NCBI RefSeq assembly: GCF_023380205.1 | Contig: NZ_CP093360.1 | Coordinates: forward strand, 1 to 64,000 | Direction of reading: 5' to 3' | Source of the DNA: Nicoliella spurrieriana | GTDB lineage: Bacteria > Bacillota > Bacilli > Lactobacillales > Lactobacillaceae | Length of the DNA: 64,000 nucleotides | In this document: positions 8,260 to 16,890 of the stretch, piece by piece | Numbering within the stretch: position 1 is the first letter of the stretch | Layout of the letters: the number at the start of each line of letters is the position of its first letter | Position numbers and translations under genes: made by a program | The notes under the pieces: model-generated | What the model saw: only the letters and a program-made list of their open reading frames with translations | What the model was told of the DNA's origin: nothing | The model's database searches: none

Positions 8260-8553
8260 CTAATCAATTTGTTCCTCAATATGGCTATGCAAAACCTTCA
8301 ATAACTCATTCACATGTTCATCGGTTAGCTGGTATAGCTTTTCCTTACCACTTTGTTGACTAGTAATTAGTTGTGCATCAGCTAAAATCCTTAAATGTCT
8401 AGATACAGCTGGTTGAGAAATATTGACCTGATTAACTAGATTAGTAACGTTACTTTTACCATGATCAGATAGGTAGTATAAAATCTTAATTCTAACGGGA
8501 TGGTTCAAAGCCCGGATAATTCGATATAATTTCTGATTGTAGTCGGTATCCAT
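8260..8553 (-). CDS. ArsR/SmtB-type winged-helix regulator
   Basis: The 97-residue protein has the ArsR fold: RALNHPVRIKILYYLSDHG (helices 1-2), LVNQVNISQPAVSRHLRILADAQLI (recognition helix) and a GKEKLYQLT wing. The ELCVCD cysteine motif of metal sensors is absent (NVTNLV in its place) and the protein has no cysteine, so it is unlikely to sense metal through thiols. AGAGGG lies 9 bases before ATG. A 17-base palindrome overlapping the likely -35 region suggests autoregulation. Its target gene is not evident, since the neighbouring genes on either side are separately terminated. Confidence 0.85.
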   Translation of the reverse strand: MDTDYNQKLYRIIRALNHPVRIKILYYLSDHGKSNVTNLVNQVNISQPAVSRHLRILADAQLITSQQSGKEKLYQLTDEHVNELLKVLHSHIEEQID

Positions 8554-8611
8554 CCTGAAACCCTCTTTTACTTATTAATAGTATCTATTTTAGCACAAAC
8601 CATTCCAAAAC

Positions 8612-8628
8612 GAACGATTAAATCGTTC
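8612..8628. promoter_or_regulatory. Palindrome, candidate ArsR-type operator
   Basis: GAACGATTAAATCGTTC is a perfect 17-base palindrome centred on one base. It is about 60 bases upstream of the regulator start and touches TTCGTT, which is spaced 16 bases from TAAAAT on the minus strand. Binding there would block the promoter of the regulator. Confidence 0.45.
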
Positions 8629-8644
8629 CCTTTTTATCATTAAA

Positions 8645-8679
8645 CAAAAACACCCTAATTCTAGATTAAAATTAGGATG
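8645..8679 (-). terminator. Terminator of the first C39-like peptidase gene
   Basis: On the minus strand, CATCCTAATT pairs with AATTAGGGTG around a short loop and is followed by TTTTTG. It starts about 30 bases after the stop of the gene ending at 8711. Confidence 0.75.
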
Positions 8680-8710
8680 CATTATGCTTTAAATCATAAC
8701 AATAATTAAA

Positions 8711-9778
8711 TTACTTAACTAATAGTGCCCGACTACCACGTTTTTCATTATGCCAAATTTTAAGGAAGTCACTAGTTGAAGTCCAGAAAACCTTATTTGG
8801 TGAGTTCTTTCTCATGTAAGGATCAGCAATTAAGAACTTGCCTGGCTTGTACCCTAAAATTACTAACACGTGGTCTGACTTAGAGTTAACAACCATTCTC
8901 CATGAACCTTCAAATACAACTGGATTCCCACGCTTAATGTTGTAAATGATGTTACTCAAGCTAGTGTTTGTAATATCCTTAGATCCACTAGCATATCTCT
9001 TGATAAAGCTAGCCATTGCATTCGGGTAGATGGTTGCTCCAGCACCCTTAGTAAATGGATCGTTCTTGTATCCCTTATTCGGATCAGAACTCTTTGGAAT
9101 TAAATTAATGAACTTATCTAGTGGGATGTTCAAAGCTTGCCCCTTGGTACTTAAAGCCATCTTCATTGCAGCTGCTTCACAACCGCTGGGCGCATAGATT
9201 GGGTAAAGTTGACTTGTGTATACGTAAGGCATTTCGTAATCATCAGTATAACTTAAGTAACTACGGTGAATCCATCCTAAGTCCGTTCCTTGATAAGTGA
9301 TGTGGTAGTATAAACTACCATCAGTGCCCCTAGCAGTTTGCGTAATTTTAATTAACTTCCCATTTAAATTAGTAGTATTATTTTTAACCTTACTACTTGG
9401 TGTGTATGGTGAATCCCAAATGCGTGCTGAACTAGTATTAATTACTCTCATTACATAGTTGTTAGCATTCTTAATGGTGTAGGTAACGTTTTGCTTACTG
9501 TTAGTAGATGAACTACTAGCTGTTGAACCACTATTAGAACTATCAGTACTACTACTTGAGTCAGTTGGGGTTGAAGTTCCACTCGCACTGGATGCTAATG
9601 AAGAACTGGAGCTACTCAATGTACTACTGGTAACGCTGGATGCACTCATACTAGAAGCCACACTGCTTCCAGCATTTGTATCGTCAGCATTCGTTTTTAG
9701 ACGGTTAACAAACAGTGTTAATCCGATCACCTCAGAAACGAGTAGTGAGCCGATTATAATTTTCTTGAATTTTTTCAT
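8711..9778 (-). CDS. Exported C39-like cysteine peptidase with SH3-like domain
   Basis: The 355-residue protein has an N-terminal membrane or signal segment (residues about 7-24), a Ser/Thr-rich linker (about 36-95), an SH3-like wall-binding domain (about 105-178) and a peptidase C39-like domain (about 185-355). Candidate catalytic residues are Cys200 in SGCEAAAM, His303 in SDHVLVILGY and Asp319 in IADPYM. It is likely anchored or secreted and bound to the cell wall through the SH3-like module. No lipobox or LPXTG motif is seen. A second C39-like protein lies at 13954-14637. The substrate is unknown; the family is found around bacteriocin processing and cell wall proteins but no ABC exporter is near. 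Confidence 0.82.
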   Translation of the reverse strand: MKKFKKIIIGSLLVSEVIGLTLFVNRLKTNADDTNAGSSVASSMSASSVTSSTLSSSSSSLASSASGTSTPTDSSSSTDSSNSGSTASSSSTNSKQNVTYTIKNANNYVMRVINTSSARIWDSPYTPSSKVKNNTTNLNGKLIKITQTARGTDGSLYYHITYQGTDLGWIHRSYLSYTDDYEMPYVYTSQLYPIYAPSGCEAAAMKMALSTKGQALNIPLDKFINLIPKSSDPNKGYKNDPFTKGAGATIYPNAMASFIKRYASGSKDITNTSLSNIIYNIKRGNPVVFEGSWRMVVNSKSDHVLVILGYKPGKFLIADPYMRKNSPNKVFWTSTSDFLKIWHNEKRGSRALLVK

Positions 9779-10043
9779 AGTGTTAATTCCCCTCTGTTTT
9801 AATCGATAAATCCATTATACTAATAACTAGTAAGTAAATATTTGAATTAACTATTTCTTAACTCAAATGATATAAACCCTTAACATTTATTATCCTTTTT
9901 ATCAATTTAAACAATCTTTCATAATACATTGTACACTAGTAATACTTTTAATCAAAAATTTTACATTTAAGCTTATTGTTTAATTCCGTGATTAGTTCAG
10001 CGTATAATTAGTTAAAGATTAATGATGTTGGGAAGGGCTTAAT

Positions 10044-10532
10044 ATGACAATGAAAAAATTCAAATCCATTTTTACTTTAAAACGAATCATCAAATTCATT
10101 TTAATTATAATTGTTCTTTTTGCTACTAGGACGGGGTATCAATCTGTATCACAGGCATTGAGTCAAAATTATCAGGAGAATAATTCTACTATTGATAAAA
10201 AGTTACCGCCACTGGTAAAGAAACAAAAACAACTAGCCACTGGTTTAAAAAATGCCAAACACGATAAAATTGTCACTGAATATCACTATAAGCAGGTCTT
10301 TTCAAATCCTAATTCTAAGGATAAGACGCTGAAAAAATGGATTAATAAACGCCAAACGGTGGATGATCGCATCGATGATTTAAACACTAAGATTAAAGCT
10401 AATAATCAAAAGGTCAGTCACTATCAAAATGCTTATATTTCAAAGGCAAACATCAATAACGCTGCTTTTAACCTGACTTCGATTGCGTTAGTAGTTGCTG
10501 TAGTTGCTATTTTCTTTGTGCTTAGTTTTTAA
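10044..10532 (+). CDS. Small membrane protein with coiled-coil middle
   Basis: I do not recognise this 162-residue protein. It has an N-terminal membrane helix (about residues 15-32), a lysine-rich, probably coiled-coil extracytoplasmic region (about 45-130), and a C-terminal helix (about 142-160) ending almost at the stop. The hairpin-like topology with both ends inside and a charged loop outside is an inference. GGAAGGG is 6 bases before ATG and a TATAAT lies at 10002-10007. It is divergent from the C39-like peptidase, and the intergenic space (9779-10043) is AT-rich promoter DNA without other features. Confidence 0.65.
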   Translation: MTMKKFKSIFTLKRIIKFILIIIVLFATRTGYQSVSQALSQNYQENNSTIDKKLPPLVKKQKQLATGLKNAKHDKIVTEYHYKQVFSNPNSKDKTLKKWINKRQTVDDRIDDLNTKIKANNQKVSHYQNAYISKANINNAAFNLTSIALVVAVVAIFFVLSF

Positions 10533-10547
10533 AATATAAATATAAAT

Positions 10548-10605
10548 TTAAATCGTAATCAAAAATGATAGCTACTAGTAGCTATCATTTTTGATTACGA
10601 TTTAA
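10548..10605. terminator. Perfect 58-base palindrome acting as shared terminator
   Basis: Two 29-base arms are exactly complementary around the centre 10576/10577 (CTACTAGTAG at the axis). It lies between convergent genes and overlaps the last 11 bases of the kinase gene. T-rich arms suit termination in both directions. Confidence 0.8.
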
Positions 10606-11407
10606 TTTCTTCAGTTGTCCAGTGGTTAATTGGTCCATATTTATGGCCTACTAAAATTTCATTTTGAATGGCCCGTTCTACATAGCCCTTAGCAATTTTA
10701 ATTGCATCAGTAACGGAAGCACCCTTAGCTAATTCAGCAGCAATTCCTGCTGATAATGAATCACCAGTGCCATTTTTCCGATCGGTATTAAAGTACTTTC
10801 CAGTTAACCAAAAGTGACTACCATCTTCTAACAGCACTAAGTCGCTAACCTGGGTTTGTTCGTCACTATCATGACGGCCCTTGACCATCACATTCTTAGC
10901 ACCCATATCACGAAGCTTCTTAGCAGCGGTCATCATATCAGCATCGCTATTAATCTGCATTTCAGTTAGTTTTTGTGCTTCAAAGAAGTTAGGTGTAATC
11001 ACGGTTGCAAGTGGAATTAAATTTTGCTTCAAGGTTTCAAATGCAGATTGTTCCAGTAACATATCACCATGTTTAGTAATAATCACTGGATCAACAACCA
11101 ATGGCCCAAAATCATACTTTTGATAGTTTTCAACCACCGTGTTGATTAAATCACTATTCCCTAACATTCCCGTTTTAGCTGCACGGACTTGGTAATCATC
11201 AGCTAAGTCCTTAAACTCTTGAGCAATAAAAGATAGTGGCATCGTAACACTATCATGAATTCCATACGAATTACCGGCAACACATGCAGTAACTACGGAC
11301 GTTCCATATACCTTCAAAGAATGAAAAGTATGCAAATCTGCTTGCATACCAGCACTACCATCACTATCAGAACCAGCAATGGTTAAAGCTTGTGGATATT
11401 GATTCAT
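10595..11407 (-). CDS. thiD: ThiD-type hydroxymethylpyrimidine/pyridoxine kinase
   Basis: This 270-residue ribokinase-fold enzyme belongs to the ThiD group. The signatures are TIAGSDSDGSAGMQADLHTF (residues 9-28, substrate end), VVDPVIITKHGDMLL (middle) and NGTGDSLSAGIAAEL (anion hole and catalytic Asp). ThiD phosphorylates hydroxymethylpyrimidine and its phosphate in thiamine synthesis or salvage; close relatives in lactobacilli also phosphorylate pyridoxine or pyridoxal, and sequence alone does not separate them. No other thiamine biosynthesis gene is adjacent, and there is no TPP element upstream, unlike thiW at 20 kb. AGAGGGG precedes ATG. Monocistronic. Confidence 0.85.
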   Translation of the reverse strand: MNQYPQALTIAGSDSDGSAGMQADLHTFHSLKVYGTSVVTACVAGNSYGIHDSVTMPLSFIAQEFKDLADDYQVRAAKTGMLGNSDLINTVVENYQKYDFGPLVVDPVIITKHGDMLLEQSAFETLKQNLIPLATVITPNFFEAQKLTEMQINSDADMMTAAKKLRDMGAKNVMVKGRHDSDEQTQVSDLVLLEDGSHFWLTGKYFNTDRKNGTGDSLSAGIAAELAKGASVTDAIKIAKGYVERAIQNEILVGHKYGPINHWTTEEIKS

Positions 11408-11504
11408 AGTTAAAACCCCTCTACCGTTAAATTACTAACATTATATGCTTCTTAAGTTTATTAAACAACTACAAACCGAACAATTATAAAAGATTAGCAA
11501 TTAA

Positions 11505-13166
11505 TTAATTTGTTAGTTCGTAAACCTTGCTTTCGTATGGACGTAATGTTGATTGTAAATCGTCATGATAATTACTAATTAACAACTTCCCATTCGCTAT
11601 CCCATAATCACCAGTTAGTTCTGCGGAAGTAAAATTACTAATTATAACTAATTTATTACCATTTAATTGTCTAGTGTAAGCAAATACATTCGGATCACTA
11701 GGTAATAATTCAGAATAATTGCCGTATTTAATGATGTCATTATTTCGCCGTAATTGAATTAATTGTTGGTAATGATGAAATACTGACTGGTCATCTGCCA
11801 TGTTGCTAGCGACGTTAATTGTTGAATAATTGGCGTTTAACTTATACCAGGGGGTCGACTGCGTAAACCCGGCATTTAACTGCGCGTCCCATTGCATCGG
11901 AGTCCGGGCGTTATCTCGTGAACGATCAGCTAGGTACTCTAACATCGTTTCGCCATCCACTAAGTGTTTTTCATCAACTAGTTCATGGTAGGCATTGATC
12001 GAATCTAAATCTTCATATTGATCTAAGTTGGTCAAATGCGCGTTCGTCATCCCAATTTCTTCACCTTCGTAAATATAAGGCGTTCCTTGAAGCATGTGTA
12101 AAGTCGTCCCAAGCATTTTAGCAGCTAGTTCACGCCACTTGGGATCATCAGTTGCGAAGCGTGACACCGCACGTGGCTGATCATGGTTATTCCAATAAAG
12201 ACTATTCCAACCCTTCCCGTCTAATCCTGACTGCCATTTGGATAGGGCCTGCTTCAAATCGATGAGTTTGACCGGTGCATCATTCCATTTAGATAGCCGT
12301 GGATCTGGATTGGCTGCCAAATTAACGTGTTCAAATTGAAATACCATGTTCAATTCAGAACCATCTAAATTAGAGAACGTTGCTGCATTTTGCGGCGTTG
12401 CTGTCGACATTTCACCAACCGTTAAGATTCGATCATATTTCGATAGGACATTTTGATTAAGTTCCCCCAAATATTGGTTCAACCGGTTTAAATCAGGTTC
12501 AGCTTCTCCAACATTAGTAAAGGTTTGGCCTTCGTTACTAAATTTAGGTTTTGCAGGAAAATCAATTGCATCCATTCTAAATCCATCCACCCCCCGCTCT
12601 AACCAAAAGCGCATGATGGATTGGACTTCCGCACGAACTTTAGGGTTATGCCAATTTAAATCCGGCTGAGCAGCGGCAAAACTATGTAAATAGTATTGAT
12701 TTCGTTGGGCAACGTAGGTCCAAGCATCACCGCCAAAAACACCCTGCCAATCATTCGGCGCATGCCCGTCAACCGGGTCCGCCCAAATATAATAATCTGA
12801 ATACTGATTATCCTGCCCCTGTTCGCTTGCCAAAAACCAAGGGTGTTGATCAGAAGTATGGTTAACGACTAAGTCCATCATAATGCCAATCCCCATTTTA
12901 TGGGCAGCAGCTACCAGTGAATCAAAGTCATCCATGGTCCCATACGTGGACTGAATCGCCTTATAATCCGAAATATCATATCCATTATCAGCATTTGGCG
13001 ACTTATAGATTGGGTTTAGCCAAATAAAATTAGCCCCTAATTCCTTAATATATCCCAACCGAGATTTAATTCCATTTAAATCACCAATTCCATCATTATT
13101 ACTATCCTGAAAACTCATCGGATACACTTGATAAACAACTGTATCTGCAAACCATGGTTTATACAT
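11505..13166 (-). CDS. GH13 alpha-glucosidase (oligo-1,6-glucosidase/maltase type)
   Basis: This 553-residue GH13 enzyme of the oligo-1,6-glucosidase group has no signal peptide and is therefore cytoplasmic. Conserved regions are DLVVNHTSDQHPWF (region I), GVDGFRMDAID with nucleophile Asp199 (II), VGEMST with acid/base Glu252 (III) and NNHDQPRAVSRF with Asp329 (IV). The residue after the nucleophile is Ala200. In this family Val at that place goes with alpha-1,6 preference and Ala or Thr with alpha-1,4 preference, so a maltase-like specificity is more likely. It splits short imported oligosaccharides. It has its own ribosome binding site (AAGGGGAG) and stands alone; no sugar transporter is adjacent. 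Confidence 0.88.
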   Translation of the reverse strand: MYKPWFADTVVYQVYPMSFQDSNNDGIGDLNGIKSRLGYIKELGANFIWLNPIYKSPNADNGYDISDYKAIQSTYGTMDDFDSLVAAAHKMGIGIMMDLVVNHTSDQHPWFLASEQGQDNQYSDYYIWADPVDGHAPNDWQGVFGGDAWTYVAQRNQYYLHSFAAAQPDLNWHNPKVRAEVQSIMRFWLERGVDGFRMDAIDFPAKPKFSNEGQTFTNVGEAEPDLNRLNQYLGELNQNVLSKYDRILTVGEMSTATPQNAATFSNLDGSELNMVFQFEHVNLAANPDPRLSKWNDAPVKLIDLKQALSKWQSGLDGKGWNSLYWNNHDQPRAVSRFATDDPKWRELAAKMLGTTLHMLQGTPYIYEGEEIGMTNAHLTNLDQYEDLDSINAYHELVDEKHLVDGETMLEYLADRSRDNARTPMQWDAQLNAGFTQSTPWYKLNANYSTINVASNMADDQSVFHHYQQLIQLRRNNDIIKYGNYSELLPSDPNVFAYTRQLNGNKLVIISNFTSAELTGDYGIANGKLLISNYHDDLQSTLRPYESKVYELTN

Positions 13167-13210
13167 TTAACCAACTCCCCTTCTATTAACCATGATATCA
13201 TAGTTAACTC

Positions 13211-13256
13211 AAAAGAGGGCTAAAACCAATTTTCCAATTGATTTCAGCCCTCTTTT
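13211..13256 (-). terminator. Terminator after the gene at 13267
   Basis: AAAAGAGGGCT pairs with AGCCCTCTTTT around an inner AAATCAATT/AATTGGTTT stem. It lies just beyond the stop of the minus-strand gene ending at 13267 and before the glucosidase gene. Confidence 0.8.
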
Positions 13257-13266
13257 GATCAGCGAA

Positions 13267-13767
13267 TTAATTAGTAATTACTAGTCCATTATCAATATCA
13301 TCGCAACTAGCATCTCCATGTAAAATCGAGTTATTAATCGCTGCTTCGATGTCTTGATCTGATTTAATGACATCCGTTAAAAGATATCCATTAACGTAGT
13401 TTCTATCCTTAGCTGGGTTATAACGACCACCTAAGTTTTCGATATAGTAGTGATTAACCATCTCAAAAAATGGGGTTTTTAAATCAAAATCAATGATGCG
13501 CCGGTTAGTAAAATAACGATCATACAGATCCAATAACCCGGCTCTGATTCCAGCTTCATTGTTAATATCACTGTGCGCGTACCTTGCTGCCACATCTTCC
13601 AAGAAATACTGGGTAGCGACGAAACGAAATTCGCCATTGAATTCATGTACTAATGTCATAAACATTCCCAAATACTTTGATGAATAAACATTCTTGGCTA
13701 AGTCAGAACGAACGTCCGCACTAACATCAACACACTGGTTAAATGCATCAATAACTGATTTTTCCAT
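13267..13767 (-). CDS. Hypothetical protein
   Basis: I do not recognise this 166-residue soluble protein. It contains no signal peptide, no membrane segment and no known catalytic motif; the middle has FRFVATQYFLEDVAARYAHS and the tail is acidic (DASCDDIDNG). ATG 13767 is used because AAGGATG lies 6 bases upstream; the open frame continues to 13812 without a ribosome binding site. It has its own terminator and is upstream of the glucosidase gene on the same strand, but the hairpin between them argues for separate transcription. Confidence 0.65.
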   Translation of the reverse strand: MEKSVIDAFNQCVDVSADVRSDLAKNVYSSKYLGMFMTLVHEFNGEFRFVATQYFLEDVAARYAHSDINNEAGIRAGLLDLYDRYFTNRRIIDFDLKTPFFEMVNHYYIENLGGRYNPAKDRNYVNGYLLTDVIKSDQDIEAAINNSILHGDASCDDIDNGLVITN

Positions 13768-13953
13768 TTGAATCATCCTTTCTATCTCCAGCCATTGGTA
13801 ATGGCTAAACAATAAATCCGCAAACTATCGATAGAATCAATTCGGTACCGTTAATAATATAACATAAATCCAGCTAAAAAATAAGACATTTATAACTTTT
13901 TATTTAGGTATGCCTAAACAATTGCCAAATAAAAAGTTCCAACCCAACTTTAT

Positions 13954-14637
13954 TTATTGAATTGCAACCGCATCTTTTTGGTAGTTATATGCCCGCTCAA
14001 ATAAGTCTGCATTAACCCAATACTTCCCACGATTAGGATCAGCAACATGGTAGTAGCCATTTTCATATCCATCTAATAGTACCACGTGGCTATTATTGAT
14101 GCCGGTGCCCCAGAAATATTTTTGATATTGAGGGGTTCCGTAGTGGCTTACGATATAAGTAACCACCGGATTCCCCAATTTAACCTGTGCTCTTAATTCA
14201 CTAACTGATGAACCACTAATGTTTTTAACGTGATGATACTGATTTCCCCACTTAGTGAGTGCTTCAGGAAAAATGGATTGAAAAATCCGCCCCTCACTCT
14301 TCAGGTATGGTGAACCCGCATAGCCATTATTAGGGTCATTATTTTTACTGATTGGCATCTGAGCCAAAAAGGTACGTAGATCAGTATTTAGCATCACACC
14401 CTTTTCGTGCAATCCTTCCAATAAACTAGCAGCTTCACAGCCATTCCATGCTTTGATTGCTTGTTGGCTAATAAATGGGGCATCCAACTGAACTGCCGTT
14501 CCTCCATTACTAGCGGGGCGATCTACGAACGTTCCAGGCAGCTGATTACTGCTTTCACCGACAATGGTGTTACTAGCAGCAAAGACAGTAAATAAAATCA
14601 TTCCCAATGTAATCATCAATTTTTTGTAGATTTGCAA
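13954..14637 (-). CDS. Secreted C39-like cysteine peptidase
   Basis: The 227-residue protein has a clear signal peptide (basic MQIYKK, hydrophobic to about residue 22) and a C39-like domain. Candidate catalytic residues are Cys67 in WNGCEAAS, His184 in NNSHVVLLDGY and Asp200 in HVADPNRG. It lacks the Ser-rich linker and SH3-like domain of the larger relative at 8711-9778. The start is TTG at 14637, 8 bases after AGGTAGG, an unusual start supported by the ribosome binding site. Likely free in the exterior. Role and substrate unknown. Confidence 0.8.
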   Translation of the reverse strand: MQIYKKLMITLGMILFTVFAASNTIVGESSNQLPGTFVDRPASNGGTAVQLDAPFISQQAIKAWNGCEAASLLEGLHEKGVMLNTDLRTFLAQMPISKNNDPNNGYAGSPYLKSEGRIFQSIFPEALTKWGNQYHHVKNISGSSVSELRAQVKLGNPVVTYIVSHYGTPQYQKYFWGTGINNSHVVLLDGYENGYYHVADPNRGKYWVNADLFERAYNYQKDAVAIQ

Positions 14638-14741
14638 AATAAACGCCTACCTAATTCGTTAATAGTAAACAACATATTTTCAATGTTACTATAATCATTA
14701 TTAGGAAGCTATTTATCCGTTTCTTTTTTAAAATTCTTAAG

Positions 14742-14776
14742 AAAATAAAAACGGATGCTAACTAATTAGCACCCGT
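14742..14776 (-). terminator. Terminator of the ugp operon
   Basis: On the minus strand ACGGGTGCTA pairs with TAGCATCCGT and is followed by TTTTATTTT. It lies about 15 bases after the ugpQ stop and closes the operon. Confidence 0.8.
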
Positions 14777-14790
14777 CAACTATTTAAACA

Positions 14791-15489
14791 TTATTTAATT
14801 GATTCTTGCAAAAGCTGTTGTTTTAATTTTTCTGCACTAATAAAATCATTCGTAAAAATTCCTGCAACGCCTGCTTGGAACAACTTAGCTTGCTCCTTTT
14901 GATCATCAACGGTCCAAATTCTCTCATGGTCTTCAAATCCAGGAATGTAGTAACCGGGATGCAATCCATTGAGATGTTCTTTCTTCATTGTTTTAGCAGG
15001 GTCAGCTAGTTGCTTTTCAAATAAGAAATTATAATCTTGAGTCTCATCGAGCATCCTAGCAACCCGCAAACTATCAATGTTAAAGGATGAATAAATTACA
15101 TGGTGCTTTAAATTTGCAGCGTTCATTTTTTGCAAAACAATTTTTTCAATTCCAAGGTAATGAATCTTATTGGTCTTAAATTCAAGGTTGAGCCAAACAT
15201 CTTTTCCTGCAACTAAATCAATGAATTCATCTAATGTCGGAATTTTTTCACCATTTGATAACCTAAATTGACTCAGTTGATCGTAAGAATAGGAATTGAT
15301 TAATCCGCTTCCATCGGTAGTTCGATCAATCTTTTCATCATGCATGATTACCGGAATACTGTCCTTAGTTAGATGAATATCAAATTCAAGTCCTGCAGCT
15401 CCGTGGTCTAAGCAATATTGAAATCCACTTAGTGAATTTTCAGGCTCTTTGACCGGAATTCCGCGGTGTGCAAATACCATTGTGTCCAT
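14791..15489 (-). CDS. ugpQ: Glycerophosphodiester phosphodiesterase
   Basis: This 232-residue GDPD-family enzyme hydrolyses glycerophosphodiesters to sn-glycerol 3-phosphate and an alcohol. Active-site signatures are FAHRG (residues 6-10), PENS, EFDIHLTKDSIPVIMHD and RTTDGSG, together giving the catalytic histidines and metal-binding acids. No signal peptide, so it acts in the cytoplasm on imported substrate. ATG 15489 is preferred over the longer frame because AGGGGTGG lies 8 bases upstream. It is the last gene of the ugpC-A-E-B-Q operon, 16 bases after ugpB, which strongly supports a joint uptake-and-cleavage pathway. Confidence 0.92.
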   Translation of the reverse strand: MDTMVFAHRGIPVKEPENSLSGFQYCLDHGAAGLEFDIHLTKDSIPVIMHDEKIDRTTDGSGLINSYSYDQLSQFRLSNGEKIPTLDEFIDLVAGKDVWLNLEFKTNKIHYLGIEKIVLQKMNAANLKHHVIYSSFNIDSLRVARMLDETQDYNFLFEKQLADPAKTMKKEHLNGLHPGYYIPGFEDHERIWTVDDQKEQAKLFQAGVAGIFTNDFISAEKLKQQLLQESIK

Positions 15490-15505
15490 TACAATTCCAC
15501 CCCTG

Positions 15506-16879
15506 CTATTTATTAGAATACCCATTCGCCTTGTTGTGTTGCGTTAGGAAACTATTAAATTGATCCTGGGCATCCTTTAGTGCATCGTTAACATTTCTAC
15601 CTGCATAAATTTGTTGCATTGCATTTTGGGTAATCGTCCGCATTTGAACTAACCCTTCCATTAGGATACCAGAGTTTGTTGAATTTGGCTTGGTTCTTGC
15701 AAGCTGATTGCTTGGAATCTGTGCTTCTGGGTGTTTCTTATACAATTCTTTTAAAACTGGTTCATTTTGTGAATCCTTATTAAGTGCAATGTACCCAGTT
15801 GCATTTTGCCATTGGGCTTGGTTTGCAGGTTGCATTAGGTATTTAATAAATTCCCACGCCCCACGTTGCGTTGCACTATCCTTGTCGTTAGCAATCCAAA
15901 GTGATGCACCACCGATTGCAACTCCGTTGGCCGTTTGCCCGTTTGCTCTTGGGTAGTAGGTTACACCTAAATCACCTGGTTTCGAAGCCGCTTCTAATTG
16001 CCCCATTGATGCTGAAGACTGGAACATAATCCCCAACTTCCCTGATAAAAATGAAGCAATTTCATTTGAAGCAGAGGTGCTCCCTGAACCATAGCTAATA
16101 AACGAGCCGTTCTGATTCATTTTTTGAAGCCAATTCATCGCATTGACGGTTGCTTGATTCGTGAAGTTCACCTTAGTAGGGAACCCATCATGACCATCAT
16201 TCATGTTAGCAAGTGATTGTCCGCTATTAGCCATAAATTCTTCAAAGTACCAACCGTAAGGATCAACCGTAATCCCCTTTACCGCACCCTTCGATTTATC
16301 AGCAATCTCCTTGGCGGCTTTTTCAATATCATCATACGATGGATCGGTTGGAAGATCTTTAATCCCATATTTCCTAAAGACCGCCTTATTATAAAATAAC
16401 GTTGGTTGTGAGGTATTGAATGGCATTGATAATTGTTGACCATTCTTGCTATAAAAAGCACGGGCAGCTGGCATAATCTTGCTCATGTCATACTTATCTT
16501 GATCAATAAATTTTTGAACCGGGGTCGTAATGTTGGCGTTCCGCATTTGACCAGTGGAAACATCCATTGACTGAAATAGTGCTGGGGATGCATTCGTTCC
16601 GTGGGTTTGCAATACTTTTTGAATTACTTGGTTATAATCACCCTCAAATTCAGGAACGATTTCATATTTAGATTGTTCCTTATTAAAACCATTCGCAAAC
16701 TGTTGAATTTCAGCAGCACCAGGGCCGGTCATTTCATGCCAAAAGGTAATTTTAATTCGCTGGTTAGATTGAGTGGATTCACTAGATTGATCGGCACTAG
16801 ACCGATAAGTAAATAACACTCCTAAGAACCCAATCAATATAATTCCACAAATACTGATAATCCAAGATCGTTTTTTCAT
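15506..16879 (-). CDS. ugpB: Glycerol-3-phosphate/glycerophosphodiester ABC transporter binding protein
   Basis: The roughly 457-residue extracytoplasmic solute-binding protein has an N-terminal export signal (hydrophobic residues about 6-26). The mature region begins KITFWHEMTGPGAAEIQQF and continues with a pattern like UgpB (YEIVPEFEGDYNQ, ASPALFQSMDVSTGQM). A cysteine lies in the signal (ISICGII) but it is not a good lipobox, so the anchor may be the uncleaved helix. ATG 16879 is preferred because AGGAGG is 6 bases upstream. It delivers substrate to UgpA/UgpE. The UgpB assignment rests on this pattern and on the neighbouring UgpQ. Confidence 0.88.
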   Translation of the reverse strand: MKKRSWIISICGIILIGFLGVLFTYRSSADQSSESTQSNQRIKITFWHEMTGPGAAEIQQFANGFNKEQSKYEIVPEFEGDYNQVIQKVLQTHGTNASPALFQSMDVSTGQMRNANITTPVQKFIDQDKYDMSKIMPAARAFYSKNGQQLSMPFNTSQPTLFYNKAVFRKYGIKDLPTDPSYDDIEKAAKEIADKSKGAVKGITVDPYGWYFEEFMANSGQSLANMNDGHDGFPTKVNFTNQATVNAMNWLQKMNQNGSFISYGSGSTSASNEIASFLSGKLGIMFQSSASMGQLEAASKPGDLGVTYYPRANGQTANGVAIGGASLWIANDKDSATQRGAWEFIKYLMQPANQAQWQNATGYIALNKDSQNEPVLKELYKKHPEAQIPSNQLARTKPNSTNSGILMEGLVQMRTITQNAMQQIYAGRNVNDALKDAQDQFNSFLTQHNKANGYSNK

Positions 16880-16890
16880 GTCCATCCTCC

